In this document: positions 19,501 to 27,171 of the stretch, in pieces | Layout: each line of letters begins with the position of its first letter | Position numbering within the stretch: the stretch's first letter is position 1 | Notes under the pieces: generated by a model | Told to the model about the DNA's origin: nothing | The model's input: the letters and a program-made list of their open reading frames with translations, nothing else | Database searches by the model: none | Source of the DNA: a virus | Strand: one strand, 5' to 3' | Length of the DNA: 64,000 nucleotides | IMG/VR virus record: IMGVR_UViG_3300035698_007355 | Span: 1 to 64,000 of that record | Made by a program: the position numbers and the translations under genes

Positions 19501-19622
19501 CTATTAACAGCCTTTTGAACCTGAACAAATTGAGCTTCTAATTTCAACAAAGCTGCTTTATCACCAACTCTTATAACTGCAACTGGTATTACAATTCCGC
19601 CGACGCTCGTAATTCCTGACAT
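16512..19622 (-). CDS. Tail tape measure protein
   Basis: This 1036-residue protein has the TP901-type tape measure core at about residues 90-370 (FKAIGQPLIDLETEMAVVQ, SRTLPESASELAKIAGIAGQ, ANSSEISRAMLKMATSAHQLG and VDMGMKAERAGTRMKTVFTRM), a hydrophobic segment at 70-90 and long helical stretches afterwards. It sets tail length and is ejected with DNA. It lies downstream of the gpG/gpGT chaperone genes, as in other long-tailed viruses. At about 1.5 angstrom per residue the tail would be roughly 150 nm long. Confidence 0.92.
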   Translation of the reverse strand: MSGITSVGGIVIPVAVIRVGDKAALLKLEAQFVQVQKAVNRASASMMQLGATATKSAGGVKGFLKGMTNVRWALVNVALVAMTAKLAFKAIGQPLIDLETEMAVVQKRTKMTGDDLKNLRGELINLSRTLPESASELAKIAGIAGQLGIRGATNITEFTRVTAMMGAATVLTTEEAGLALAKLSAAYDEPIVKAENMASVVNELSNNTAANSSEISRAMLKMATSAHQLGVTLDVSAAIGATLVDMGMKAERAGTRMKTVFTRMATETEKIAALYKGEFASDVSKAINDDANEAFLRLIGTIANTSDKTEKLRIATDIFGRVGGSAVLGLASNYLDLVKNIVMASDEFENAMSLQAEFDIQMSTTANQWKIYWGNIGSGWANFATSMNIDVTGALKTINDLNTLSREFNNMAKGRQEVFGEEDASSLGSMRFMPETGDRWNSGEALMLKEAANVKKVGDSYKEYRENVLDTLGVDTATELQEIELKIYYDYADGTPKEQQEAFKGVRDARIQYAKDVERATTRQMSESEINIAIQKVKELNIALGDAEGKQGRADAMVNLTNELMKYGDASQSVQERIDNEGQDLATLEKQYGTLDESIINTIQGYDEFKVALEEQARLFALDKASTAEFRVEVENLKTEYSDSISYQERYNANMEITKNITDDATDSTEKFASISKKAGVAFKYVNNILKSQIEIKKELLSEYGDARFTGETESLQHLHDMSLAIDKERLAQLKLTDSVKGTNDELASQQDSYTAWVETVQQFIKSTVASGTELGKNVSSSVTQYQALLLSSSRFSDGSADDNSTLDDMNREYDIAQLEHDIDYDEKHYKVNEYRDAVARLGQVEFETAEATIAAMKLVQAELDAQILQQIDLETTWEDAKTAEELYAAGFLSDADLINLSLDAQISKVKSLISEYRDYIYLKDAELLDPNGMSYGLGIEPNDERVLSPYEQIANEILNKDVNPYQSQNPVLYTELVNNGMSYAPTSPIQNGDSSSSSSSDINIGTINIDGNNSTDDADAIELLYSRLEEQLKVK

Positions 19623-19828
19623 TATACTCTTACCCCATAATCTGGTGTTATTTTATGACATTCAATACAAAGTGTTACGCCATTATCAATGTTCCAAAAT
19701 TCTTCAAATTTCTCTGATAAGTATAATAATTCATATTTACCTTTCGCTAAATAGAAAGGTTTTCTTCTGAATTCTATTCCACATACCAAACATTTACAAT
19801 TATTAGGTTTACGTTTTCCGCCTGCCAT
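19622..19828 (-). CDS. Truncated HNH-type protein
   Basis: This 68-residue protein has CKCLVCGIEFRRKP at its N-terminus and NGVTLCIECHK at its C-terminus. These are the first and last zinc-binding elements of phage HNH endonucleases, but the middle with the catalytic His-His/Asn core is missing. It looks like an internally deleted homing-type HNH gene, or a minimal zinc protein derived from one. It lies between the tail chaperone and the tape measure genes, a favoured spot for such elements. Confidence 0.6.
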   Translation of the reverse strand: MAGGKRKPNNCKCLVCGIEFRRKPFYLAKGKYELLYLSEKFEEFWNIDNGVTLCIECHKITPDYGVRV

Positions 19829-19852
19829 TTTATTTTATTATTTTTTATTATT

Positions 19853-20400
19853 TCTAGCTTTATCTTTCTCTCTTTGATTGAAGGCTTCTACAAGGTAATT
19901 ACATTCAGCGAATGTTAGCTGATTTATTGTGAAAAATGTATAACCTATGTCGTGTAAAAATAAGACTAAACCACCCTCTCGTTTCTTTTGCTTAGTCTTT
20001 AGGAGTTTTTTCCAAATTCATCGTTATACTTTTTAGTACCAGTATCGCCATCTAATTGAATACCTGATTCTGCAAATATAGTTTTTACAATAGACCTTAC
20101 AATTATAGGTTTAGCATATGCTAATTCTTCTATAGTATATTGTGGTTCTTTGCAAAATTCTACAATCATTTCACCATCTTCATCTTTAGTTGTATCTGGT
20201 TTTGTATCTTTTTCTGTTCCCATTAACCCAAACATCTTTTTAATCTTTCCTCTAGTCATAGGAATCACTTTAATTGTCTCTTTAGCTAATTCAGGATATT
20301 GTTCTAAATCTGCTTTAGATACCAATAAAGGTACTTCTTGTGCGATTAATTCGTTTTTTTCATCTCTTTCATATAAACTTAGTTCTTTTTTCATTACCAT
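19853..20400 (-). CDS. Tail assembly chaperone gpGT-type frameshift fusion
   Basis: A -1 shift at the slippery heptamer A AAA AAC (20011-20005) near the end of the upstream frame joins the first 132 residues of the gpG-like protein to a 50-codon extension (from LLKTKQKKREGG to QREKDKS, stop 19853-19855). The extension contains NQLTFAECNYLVEAFNQ, the style of helical T domains. In lambda and many tailed phages, gpG and gpGT made by this shift chaperone the tape measure during tail assembly. Position between tail tube and tape measure fits exactly. Confidence 0.85.
19999..20400 (-). CDS. Tail assembly chaperone gpG-like
   Basis: This 133-residue helical protein lies between the major tail tube gene and the tape measure gene, where gpG-like chaperones are encoded. 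AGGTGA precedes the ATG. The last codons carry the slippery sequence, and termination two codons later gives the short form. No enzymatic motif is present. Confidence 0.75.
   Translation of the reverse strand: MVMKKELSLYERDEKNELIAQEVPLLVSKADLEQYPELAKETIKVIPMTRGKIKKMFGLMGTEKDTKPDTTKDEDGEMIVEFCKEPQYTIEELAYAKPIIVRSIVKTIFAESGIQLDGDTGTKKYNDEFGKNS
20005..20011 (-). promoter_or_regulatory. Slippery heptamer A AAA AAC for -1 frameshift
   Basis: On the minus strand the last codons of the gpG-like frame read GGA AAA AAC TCC TAA. The heptamer A AAA AAC is one of the best known -1 slippery sequences and leads directly into a 50-codon open frame. Confidence 0.85.
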
Positions 20401-20424
20401 TTTCTTCTTCTCACCTTTTCTTTA

Positions 20425-20455
20425 TTTAAAAAAATTGTGCCCGCATAAAGCGGGT
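20425..20455 (-). terminator. Terminator between tail tube and tail chaperone genes
   Basis: On the minus strand ACCCGC-TTTAT-GCGGGC forms a strong hairpin followed by ACAATTTTTTT. It should reduce transcription after the abundant tail tube gene. Confidence 0.8.
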
Positions 20456-20466
20456 AAAAAAATTAT

Positions 20467-21561
20467 TTATTTGTATGAAGTTACATTATCAACAAAGAAA
20501 CATTTTACGCTTTTTCCGAAAACTGTTACATCATTGTTTACAATATCTTCTGGTGCTCCATTAATTGCAATATCATCAAAAGTTGCACTTGCAACTACTA
20601 ATCTCATATAATGGTCGCCTGATGCTATTGTTCCTGGAGTTCCACTTTTAATCATATCTAATACAACTTGGTTTTTACCTAATATTTTTTGGTCAGTTGT
20701 AGCTGTTGCAGAACCTAAAAATCTTTGATACATTGCCTTATCTTGATAATGTAGTCCTAATTTTAAGTCATAATCTCTTCCTTTTGGAATGATATACTTT
20801 GCTGCTCTTGCTGAATCTGTTGCTCCACAAGTACCTGCAATATACCAACCTGCTTCTAGGTTGTTATTAACTGAAAAGTCGAAACTTGTTACTTGACATA
20901 ATGCATCACTTTTTAAGCTAGCTTGTGTTGTTATACTTGTAACATTAGCACTTGTTAAATATACGAATCCATCATAAAATACGAATGGGTCTGTTGTATA
21001 TTCTGTAATTGATGATGGTGCTCCTGTTCCAGCTAATACTGTTTTGGCCATCCAATCTACTGAACATTTAACTGGGTCATCAATTGCTCCTGAAATTCCT
21101 AATGAATTTACTCTGCAACCTTTATACGTTCTCTTCAAGTTATTTGTACCTGAAGCTCCAGCGTCTTCATAATCTGTAAATTCAAGTGTAAAACTTGGAA
21201 AGTCATTTACTCCTGGACTATTTGCACTACCCATTACGTGTCTATAAACGGAACTTCCTGCACTTAAAATTTTTGGTCCTTGGTCAGTTGTTGACGTAGT
21301 TCCACTATCTTCTCCCCAAGCTTGTCTTAAAAATGCTCCACCTTGTAAATAATAATCCATTGAACCACTTATTTCAAACTTACCTGGTATTACTGTTTTA
21401 TAATCTCTATTACCACTAAGAGTTCTAATCTTAATTAAATTATTCTTTTCTCCTGGTGATATTGATTGTACTGCTCCTAAATCTCTGTCTGCTGTAGTTT
21501 GTGAACCATATTCGGTTTCATTACCCCATCTGACATATTGTGAATATCCTGCTGATACCAT
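20467..21561 (-). CDS. Major tail tube protein
   Basis: This 364-residue beta-rich protein precedes the chaperone and tape measure genes and is followed by a strong terminator, as expected for the abundant tail tube. Its start, SAGYSQYVRWGNETEYG, and the segment FEISGSMDYYLQGG (about 60-75) are typical of tail tube proteins of long-tailed viruses. The region EVTSFDFSV-like strand near 225-235 and the extended length suggest one inserted domain. Confidence 0.75.
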   Translation of the reverse strand: MVSAGYSQYVRWGNETEYGSQTTADRDLGAVQSISPGEKNNLIKIRTLSGNRDYKTVIPGKFEISGSMDYYLQGGAFLRQAWGEDSGTTSTTDQGPKILSAGSSVYRHVMGSANSPGVNDFPSFTLEFTDYEDAGASGTNNLKRTYKGCRVNSLGISGAIDDPVKCSVDWMAKTVLAGTGAPSSITEYTTDPFVFYDGFVYLTSANVTSITTQASLKSDALCQVTSFDFSVNNNLEAGWYIAGTCGATDSARAAKYIIPKGRDYDLKLGLHYQDKAMYQRFLGSATATTDQKILGKNQVVLDMIKSGTPGTIASGDHYMRLVVASATFDDIAINGAPEDIVNNDVTVFGKSVKCFFVDNVTSYK

Positions 21562-21563
21562 TT

Positions 21564-21815
21564 TTATTCTACCTCCTCTTTGTATTCGTCATACAAATTT
21601 TCTTCTTCGATTTCCTCAATTACTTCAACTTTTTCTTTCTTCTTTGTTTTTTTTTCTTTATAATCACTCACTTTAACCCAATCCTTCGACTTAAGAAAGT
21701 GTTTTGATGCTGTTAAAGGAATGTCATATTCTTTATTTCTTTCTACTACTATTTTATAATTAACACAAACTGCTAAACCTTTAGCCATTGTACCAATATA
21801 TCTTAATTTTACCAT
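21564..21815 (-). CDS. Small charged protein between neck and tail tube genes
   Basis: This 83-residue protein has an N-terminal half with beta-like segments (KLRYIGTMAKGLAV, TASKHFLKSKDWVKV) and a Lys/Glu-rich C-terminal tail. The first half resembles small phage proteins of head-tail regions with a short SH3-like fold. Its role is unknown. Confidence 0.55.
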   Translation of the reverse strand: MVKLRYIGTMAKGLAVCVNYKIVVERNKEYDIPLTASKHFLKSKDWVKVSDYKEKKTKKKEKVEVIEEIEEENLYDEYKEEVE

Positions 21816-21833
21816 TGTTTTACCTCACTTTTA

Positions 21834-22313
21834 TTATCCTTTTACTAAATTCCCTGCTCTATATGGACTTGATACTACTATGAAAATAGCATTAAGAACT
21901 AACTTCGATGCTATTCTTCCAGTTTTTTTCATTGCACCACTTAAATAATGATATCCTGGAAACTGTGAATTATGATAATTTCTAGTATCATCGTTTTTAT
22001 ATGGAATGTTTGCTGCAAATCTACCTAATTCTACCCATTCTGCATATGGGACTCTGTTAGTATCTATAGTCACTACTGCTTGAGCATAATATGCTAATCC
22101 TGTAGTTGAAGGAATATATGTTATTGACTTACCTAATGTACCTTTTGAATTACTATTAGGATTTGCATCTATTGCTTCTTGTAATATTAATTGCGCTTCA
22201 TCTCTCATTGTCCGTGCTACTTCGTTAGCGCCAAATTCCATTCCTAAATTTATAAGTTTGTCTAAATGGAATAATATTGGGTCGATATTGAATTTTGCTG
22301 ATATTTGTATCAT
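21834..22313 (-). CDS. HK97 gp10-like neck / tail completion protein
   Basis: This 159-residue protein has features of the HK97 gp10 family: an N-terminal helix with ANEVARTMRDEAQ, a central YAEWVELGRF segment and FPGYHYLSGAMKKT near the C-terminus. These proteins sit at the head-tail junction. The ATG at 22313 follows the previous stop by one base and is preferred over an in-frame ATG at 22334 inside the neighbour. Confidence 0.75.
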   Translation of the reverse strand: MIQISAKFNIDPILFHLDKLINLGMEFGANEVARTMRDEAQLILQEAIDANPNSNSKGTLGKSITYIPSTTGLAYYAQAVVTIDTNRVPYAEWVELGRFAANIPYKNDDTRNYHNSQFPGYHYLSGAMKKTGRIASKLVLNAIFIVVSSPYRAGNLVKG

Positions 22314-22314
22314 T

Positions 22315-22797
22315 TTAACAAGTCCCCGACACAAAATACCAAAACCTTACTGATACTGTAGCAGTATATAGTTGTGTATCTGGTTCCATATAAGGTTCAT
22401 TATTATTTACTAATTTTAAACCTGTTATACCATAACTAGCATATGTTGTTTGTTGATTGCCTTTAAGTGCTAACCAAATCTTATCTTGCCATTCTTTAAG
22501 CAATTCTTCATCTTGTAAATATATATTGTCTGTTCCTTTCCATTTAAAAGGTGCTTTAGACCACATCTGAACATCTAAAAATAATACTCGTTGCTCTTTA
22601 AAATCCCAACCAATACCAATTATCTCGCCTATTGATGGTTGTCCTTTTCTAATTTGTATTCTAGGGAATGTAGCTTGTGCTAAAGGTTCATCTGTATGAA
22701 TCCAATTTCTATCTGTATTTGTATACTGCTCACGCGGGTCTTCAAGATTTGCTTGAAGTACAGTTTTAATAGCATTTATAGCAGTTCTATCATTCAT
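22315..22797 (-). CDS. Tail completion / neck protein
   Basis: This 160-residue protein precedes the gp10-like gene. It begins with a helix (TAINAIKTVLQANL), has a conserved-looking FPRIQIRKG segment and ends in beta strands (YTATVSVRFWYFV), typical of tail terminator proteins that cap the tail tube. Assignment is from pattern and position. Confidence 0.6.
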   Translation of the reverse strand: MNDRTAINAIKTVLQANLEDPREQYTNTDRNWIHTDEPLAQATFPRIQIRKGQPSIGEIIGIGWDFKEQRVLFLDVQMWSKAPFKWKGTDNIYLQDEELLKEWQDKIWLALKGNQQTTYASYGITGLKLVNNNEPYMEPDTQLYTATVSVRFWYFVSGTC

Positions 22798-22798
22798 T

Positions 22799-22987
22799 TT
22801 ATTCCTCTAAAATTCTAACTTTTCCTTTAATATTGACATCTTCTACTTTGTTACTATCACACATACTCCAGTCCAATTTATGATACTCAGTATATTGTTC
22901 AGCTTTAGATTTTAAACTACCATCTTTATTTTTCTTTACTTGTAATCGTTCATTTTTATGAACGCCATTCTTATTTTCTATTGACAT
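22799..22987 (-). CDS. Small basic protein, unknown
   Basis: This 62-residue Lys-rich protein of the head-tail junction region is not recognised. It has a good AGAGGAAAT site upstream and a one-base gap to the next gene. Confidence 0.55.
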   Translation of the reverse strand: MSIENKNGVHKNERLQVKKNKDGSLKSKAEQYTEYHKLDWSMCDSNKVEDVNIKGKVRILEE

Positions 22988-23004
22988 TTTATTTCCTCTA
23001 ATTC

Positions 23005-23388
23005 TTATAATTTTGTTTCTACTTTAGCTCCTGCACCAACTCTTAAATATAATAAGCCAGATAGGTCATCATTAATTGTAAGTGTCATCTTATCTTCATC
23101 TTGTAAATTCTGAATATCTACTGGAAATATTGCTCCATCTCTTATTTCAGAAACAACATCTATTGACGGTACTTTAATATTAAATAATATTCTCATTGCG
23201 CCATAGAAAATTTCATTTGAGAAGAATCTTTCGTAACTATCTATATCTCTCTTAAAAACTCTAGATTTGATTATACGACCCTCTGATAGAAAGTGAAAAT
23301 CAAAGTACATTGTGCCTTCATAATAGTATATTCTATTATTTTGTAAGAGAGTTGTAAAATCGTTAAATTTTAAAACTATCGGTTCCAT
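23005..23388 (-). CDS. Head-tail region protein, unknown
   Basis: This 127-residue protein has beta-rich sequence (MEPIVLKFNDFTTLLQ, YEGTMYFDFHF) and no catalytic motif. The ATG at 23388 is chosen because GAGGTA lies ten bases upstream; the ATG at 23424 has no comparable site. It is the first gene after the internal promoter at 23485. Confidence 0.55.
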   Translation of the reverse strand: MEPIVLKFNDFTTLLQNNRIYYYEGTMYFDFHFLSEGRIIKSRVFKRDIDSYERFFSNEIFYGAMRILFNIKVPSIDVVSEIRDGAIFPVDIQNLQDEDKMTLTINDDLSGLLYLRVGAGAKVETKL

Positions 23389-23484
23389 TTTATAATACCT
23401 CTTATTATCGTTCGCCTTGAACATCTAAAGAACAGGCTCCTTGCCCGTTTAGTTTTACCTATATTACTATAATATAAGTTCACC

Positions 23485-23499
23485 TATTTAAATGTTTCG
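23485..23499 (-). promoter_or_regulatory. Archaeal BRE/TATA promoter (minus strand)
   Basis: On the minus strand CGAAACATTTAAATA; the predicted start near 23460 gives a leader that can form a seven-base-pair stem from AACGGGC and GCCTGTT. Confidence 0.85.
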
Positions 23500-23512
23500 G
23501 TTTTTGACTACT

Positions 23513-24418
23513 TTACCAACCATAATTACCCATATAAAGGTTCTGTTTGAATTTTTGAGTAAGTTTCTTTAAATTTTGTCCATATATACCATCATAGTGT
23601 TTATAATCTGAACTCATTACAATTCCTAAATGGTCTCCTAACACTTGTTCAATATTTGCAAGTTTATTATTTACAGTTTCTAATTCTTTACTTGATGTTC
23701 CACCTGAAATTGTATCAATTTTTTCTAATAGGAATTTAACAGTTCTATATATACATAATCTATTATATATTTTAGGAACAAAATGTATTTCTACTGTTTG
23801 TCCTCTACTAAATACAAAATTAGAAGATGCATAAGGTAATATTCTAGTCATACCATATTTAAGGTTTGTTTTATAACCATCATCTATAAACAATTCTGTC
23901 ATAGTTCCTGTTCCAACAAAAAATCTATCAATTCTATAAATATCTTGTTGTCCTACAAAAAATGTTTTAAAAGTCGTAGATGTTGTAGTATCATAAGCAG
24001 CATCTGAGGATATTGCATTAATAGGAGTTCCCATTTCTGCATAAACATTCTCGTCTACTTCATCTATTGCAGAGAATATTTCATCATCTGTCCATCTACC
24101 TACAGTATCAACTGCTTCTTTAACATCTGATACTGTACAAAGTTTAACTTTTTCATTATCAGTTATAGGTTCTGAATAATCAGACCAATATGTTGTATCA
24201 CTATCATAAAATCTTACTTTATACCAATTATTCTTTGTACCTGAACCATCTGTATATGTTGTTACCCACGTATTCGCGGCTGTCTTTGCTGCCCCATCAC
24301 TTGTTGCATTTATTGTATCTAGTACTGAATAAGTGCCATAAATAGTAGTTGCTTTGCTAATTTCTGTTGATGTAACTGTATCTTGTTCTGGGTTTTTCCA
24401 ATTTATTTTTTGGGCCAT
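23513..24418 (-). CDS. Head-tail connector with N-terminal beta domain
   Basis: This 301-residue protein has an N-terminal fibronectin-III-like beta region (about residues 5-90, ending in SDYSEPI) and a helical part that begins CTVSDVKEAVDTVGRWTDDEIFSAIDEVDE, a form typical of gp6/gp15-like head-tail connectors. A coiled coil follows near 245-265. It has its own promoter 66 bases upstream and GAGGTGG before ATG. The added N-terminal domain is unusual for this family and could be exposed on the virion neck. Confidence 0.6.
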   Translation of the reverse strand: MAQKINWKNPEQDTVTSTEISKATTIYGTYSVLDTINATSDGAAKTAANTWVTTYTDGSGTKNNWYKVRFYDSDTTYWSDYSEPITDNEKVKLCTVSDVKEAVDTVGRWTDDEIFSAIDEVDENVYAEMGTPINAISSDAAYDTTTSTTFKTFFVGQQDIYRIDRFFVGTGTMTELFIDDGYKTNLKYGMTRILPYASSNFVFSRGQTVEIHFVPKIYNRLCIYRTVKFLLEKIDTISGGTSSKELETVNNKLANIEQVLGDHLGIVMSSDYKHYDGIYGQNLKKLTQKFKQNLYMGNYGW

Positions 24419-24483
24419 TTTTCCACCTCATTGTTTTCTTTATTTATAAATTTTTCGATATAATATTATTATACGACTTTAAG

Positions 24484-24498
24484 TATTTAAATGTTTCG
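24484..24498 (-). promoter_or_regulatory. Archaeal BRE/TATA promoter (minus strand)
   Basis: On the minus strand CGAAACATTTAAATA, 66 bases before the connector ATG. A second, weaker TATA-like site (CGAAAAATTTATAAATA) lies at 24441-24457, nearer the gene. Confidence 0.85.
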
Positions 24499-24505
24499 AT
24501 TATTA

Positions 24506-25669
24506 CTAACGTTCCTTAGTTAATATAGGTTTTGTATAAATATTTGTAGACTTATCTATTATTGGAACTGTTAATGTATTTTCTAATATTGATAAAATAG
24601 GTTTACTATTTATTTCCTCTACATCCATTATTATTGGTTGTCCAGGCATATCATATCCTAATGATAATATTAATGCGTCCGATTGAATAGTCTCATTAAC
24701 AATTATTTTAATGTAAGCATCTGACTCTATACTCTTTATTGGGCATCCCTCTATATAAGCATTTGAATTAATAGTATTTGTATTGAAAATCTTAATATAA
24801 CTATCTGAATCTAAAGCCTCTGTATTATCAATTACTTTAATAAATGCATTACTTATTAAATCATTTTCATATTCTATTATAACATATGCATCTGAATCTA
24901 TTGTTTCTGTATTATCTAATTTTTTGATATAAGCGTCTGAATCTAAAATTTTATTATAACTTGTTTTAATTTGAGCATCTGAATTAATAGTTGAATCATA
25001 TGTATCTTTAATATATGAATCACTATCTATTATTTCTTCATACGCCAAATGTTTAATTTGAGCATCTGAAATAAGGGTCTCAACATTTAATGTTTTAACA
25101 TATGCATCTGAATCTAAAGTTTCTTCATTATTCAACACCTTAATAAATGCTATACTATTTATACTTCCTTCGTATCCACTTTTCTTAATATATGCATCAG
25201 AATCTAAAGTTTCTTCATAAGTTATTTTAACATAACTATCTGAATCAATAGTCTCATCATAAGTTGTTTTAATGTAAGAATCACTATCTATAATTTCTTC
25301 ATTATTCAATGTTTTAATGTAAGAATCACTATCTATAATTTCTTCGTATGCTAAATGTTTAATAATAGCATCAGAATCTAAAGTTTCTTCATAAGTTATT
25401 TTAACATAACTATCTGAATCAATAGTTTCAATATAAGTTGTTTTAATTTGAGCATCTGAATCTAAAGTTTCTTCATTATCAATTACTTTAATAAATGCAC
25501 TAGAATTAATACTAACTTCATAACCTTCTTTCTTTATGTAAGCATTAGATTGAATTGTCTTTTCATTATCTAACTTTTTAATATGAGCATCGCTATCTAA
25601 AATATTTTCTACTAAACTATAGTAGGATTCTCCATATTTTGCAACGCCGTAATAAGCTGAATAAACCAT
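24506..25669 (-). CDS. Protein of 22 tandem SDAYIK repeats
   Basis: This 387-residue protein has a short aromatic start (VYSAYYGVAKYGESYY) and then about 22 units of roughly 15 residues with the core [TI][LI]xSDA[YQ][IV]K, ending in a 50-residue unique tail. Blocks of units recur almost unchanged (for example HLAYEEIIDSDSYIK twice), which shows recent duplication. Such short beta-repeat arrays occur in phage fibre and head-decoration proteins, and a fibre or neck whisker is a fair guess. It has its own promoter at 25773. Confidence 0.7.
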   Translation of the reverse strand: MVYSAYYGVAKYGESYYSLVENILDSDAHIKKLDNEKTIQSNAYIKKEGYEVSINSSAFIKVIDNEETLDSDAQIKTTYIETIDSDSYVKITYEETLDSDAIIKHLAYEEIIDSDSYIKTLNNEEIIDSDSYIKTTYDETIDSDSYVKITYEETLDSDAYIKKSGYEGSINSIAFIKVLNNEETLDSDAYVKTLNVETLISDAQIKHLAYEEIIDSDSYIKDTYDSTINSDAQIKTSYNKILDSDAYIKKLDNTETIDSDAYVIIEYENDLISNAFIKVIDNTEALDSDSYIKIFNTNTINSNAYIEGCPIKSIESDAYIKIIVNETIQSDALILSLGYDMPGQPIIMDVEEINSKPILSILENTLTVPIIDKSTNIYTKPILTKER

Positions 25670-25772
25670 CTTCTATATTATATTATAAAAGCTTATTATT
25701 CTTCTACGACATCTGCCCTATAGAAGTCAAATCTGCCAGTATTGTATTACCTTATTATTATGTATGTTCTCT

Positions 25773-25787
25773 TATTTAAATGTTTTG
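25773..25787 (-). promoter_or_regulatory. Archaeal BRE/TATA promoter (minus strand)
   Basis: On the minus strand CAAAACATTTAAATA, overlapping the 3' flank of the LamG gene and about 100 bases before the repeat-protein ATG. Confidence 0.75.
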
Positions 25788-25788
25788 A

Positions 25789-27171
25789 TTATGTTAATTT
25801 TATTATTGCTGCACAATTATTTGTAATTCTCGCTATACAACTATCTCCGACAACATTAATACAAGTAACTAATCCACTCCCACCGCCACTTCCAGCAGTC
25901 ATATTAATACTCATAGCTGAACTTGTTTCAGCACTTGAATCATCAAAATCACAACTAAAATATAAATTGCTAAGGTCATACACTAATCTGTCTGCAAAAG
26001 TAAGTGTGCATATATGGCTTTTTAATCCTGTAGTGCTACAAGCATATGTTGAATTATAATCATGCCTAATTTTTCTCACACTGCAAGTAGCATTTTTGTT
26101 TGTAGTAAAAACTGTTGTTGGTGTTCCGTCAGTCGTGTTACATTGGTTAGTGTTACTATCTCTCCAAGCAGTACATCCTCCATCACTTGTCATATTCCAG
26201 TCAAAAGCGAAGTTAAACACTTGAAGTTCAGCTTCTAAGTTAACGCTTGCATTGTAATTAAGATATGTTGAGCTTGTAAAGTTTGTTGCTCGAACAGTGA
26301 TGTTAAAGATTAATGCTTGACTCTGATTATAATTTGTGTTAATCGTACCATTTGTTGTATCATAAAATGTTCCATTAATAGTAGCATTAAAAATTGTTAA
26401 AGCAGCAGCAGTATAATTGTTTAAAGCTGTTACTTCAAAAAAAGTTGAACCACCACTTGAAAAAGGATATGCTAAACCATCACCATCATTCCATAAATCG
26501 TCTATTTCAGTAGTGTTTAAAACTTTATCAAAAACTGCTATTTCATCACCTGTTTTTGTTGTAGAATAAGAATTATTCCATTGAGTAGTTAATATTGAAA
26601 ATCTAGAATTTGCTTCCTCAACATAAGCATTAGTATTAGTTCCTATACTAACATTATCAGCATACAAAATCATAGCATTAGTAGTTCCGTCATAAGTAAC
26701 TGTTATCATATGAAAACTTCCATCATTTATATCTGTATCCGCAGAATTAATAGCTATATTCCCCCCACCATACATTAAACACATTACACCTGTTCCATCA
26801 TTATTTGTAGTTCTACAAAACCAACCGTCTACTCCTGCTGCTTCCATATCACCCCATAAAAGAATATAATTTCCTGTTTGAGTACTATTAAACCAACCAT
26901 TAACACTCCAATCAGCATTATTTACTAAATTAATACCCGTATTAAATATTTGATTATCATCACCTTCATAACTAGCAGTACCAAGTTTAAAACTATTAGT
27001 TCGTTGGTCTGCGTCAGTAGTAGCAGTATTGCTTGCGTGACTATCAGTAGTTCCTGCACCACTATCCATTTTATAGTATGATACTAAGTCATCAGTTGTA
27101 ATAGCATTAACACTTAAAGGTATTAAGCTAATGATTATACAAGCAATGATTAATAATAGTAATTTGTTCAT
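25789..27171 (-). CDS. Secreted LamG-domain glycoprotein
   Basis: This 460-residue protein has a clear signal peptide (about residues 1-23, LLLLIIACIIISLIPLSVNA), a LamG/concanavalin-like domain (about 25-230, with LVSYYKMD, WSVNGWFNST, FHMITVTYDG and EIAVFDKVLN), a beta region with many N-x-S/T sites, and a Cys-containing C-terminal part. LamG domains bind glycans, so it is probably exported and surface exposed. Its ATG overlaps the previous stop. It may be a viral receptor-binding or host-surface-modifying protein. Confidence 0.75.
   Translation of the reverse strand: MNKLLLLIIACIIISLIPLSVNAITTDDLVSYYKMDSGAGTTDSHASNTATTDADQRTNSFKLGTASYEGDDNQIFNTGINLVNNADWSVNGWFNSTQTGNYILLWGDMEAAGVDGWFCRTTNNDGTGVMCLMYGGGNIAINSADTDINDGSFHMITVTYDGTTNAMILYADNVSIGTNTNAYVEEANSRFSILTTQWNNSYSTTKTGDEIAVFDKVLNTTEIDDLWNDGDGLAYPFSSGGSTFFEVTALNNYTAAALTIFNATINGTFYDTTNGTINTNYNQSQALIFNITVRATNFTSSTYLNYNASVNLEAELQVFNFAFDWNMTSDGGCTAWRDSNTNQCNTTDGTPTTVFTTNKNATCSVRKIRHDYNSTYACSTTGLKSHICTLTFADRLVYDLSNLYFSCDFDDSSAETSSAMSINMTAGSGGGSGLVTCINVVGDSCIARITNNCAAIIKLT

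Noticed and set aside
24506-25669. DNA-level tandem repeat or CRISPR at the SDAYIK region
   Set aside because: The periodicity follows codons of a single long open frame with promoter and start, so it is a protein repeat.
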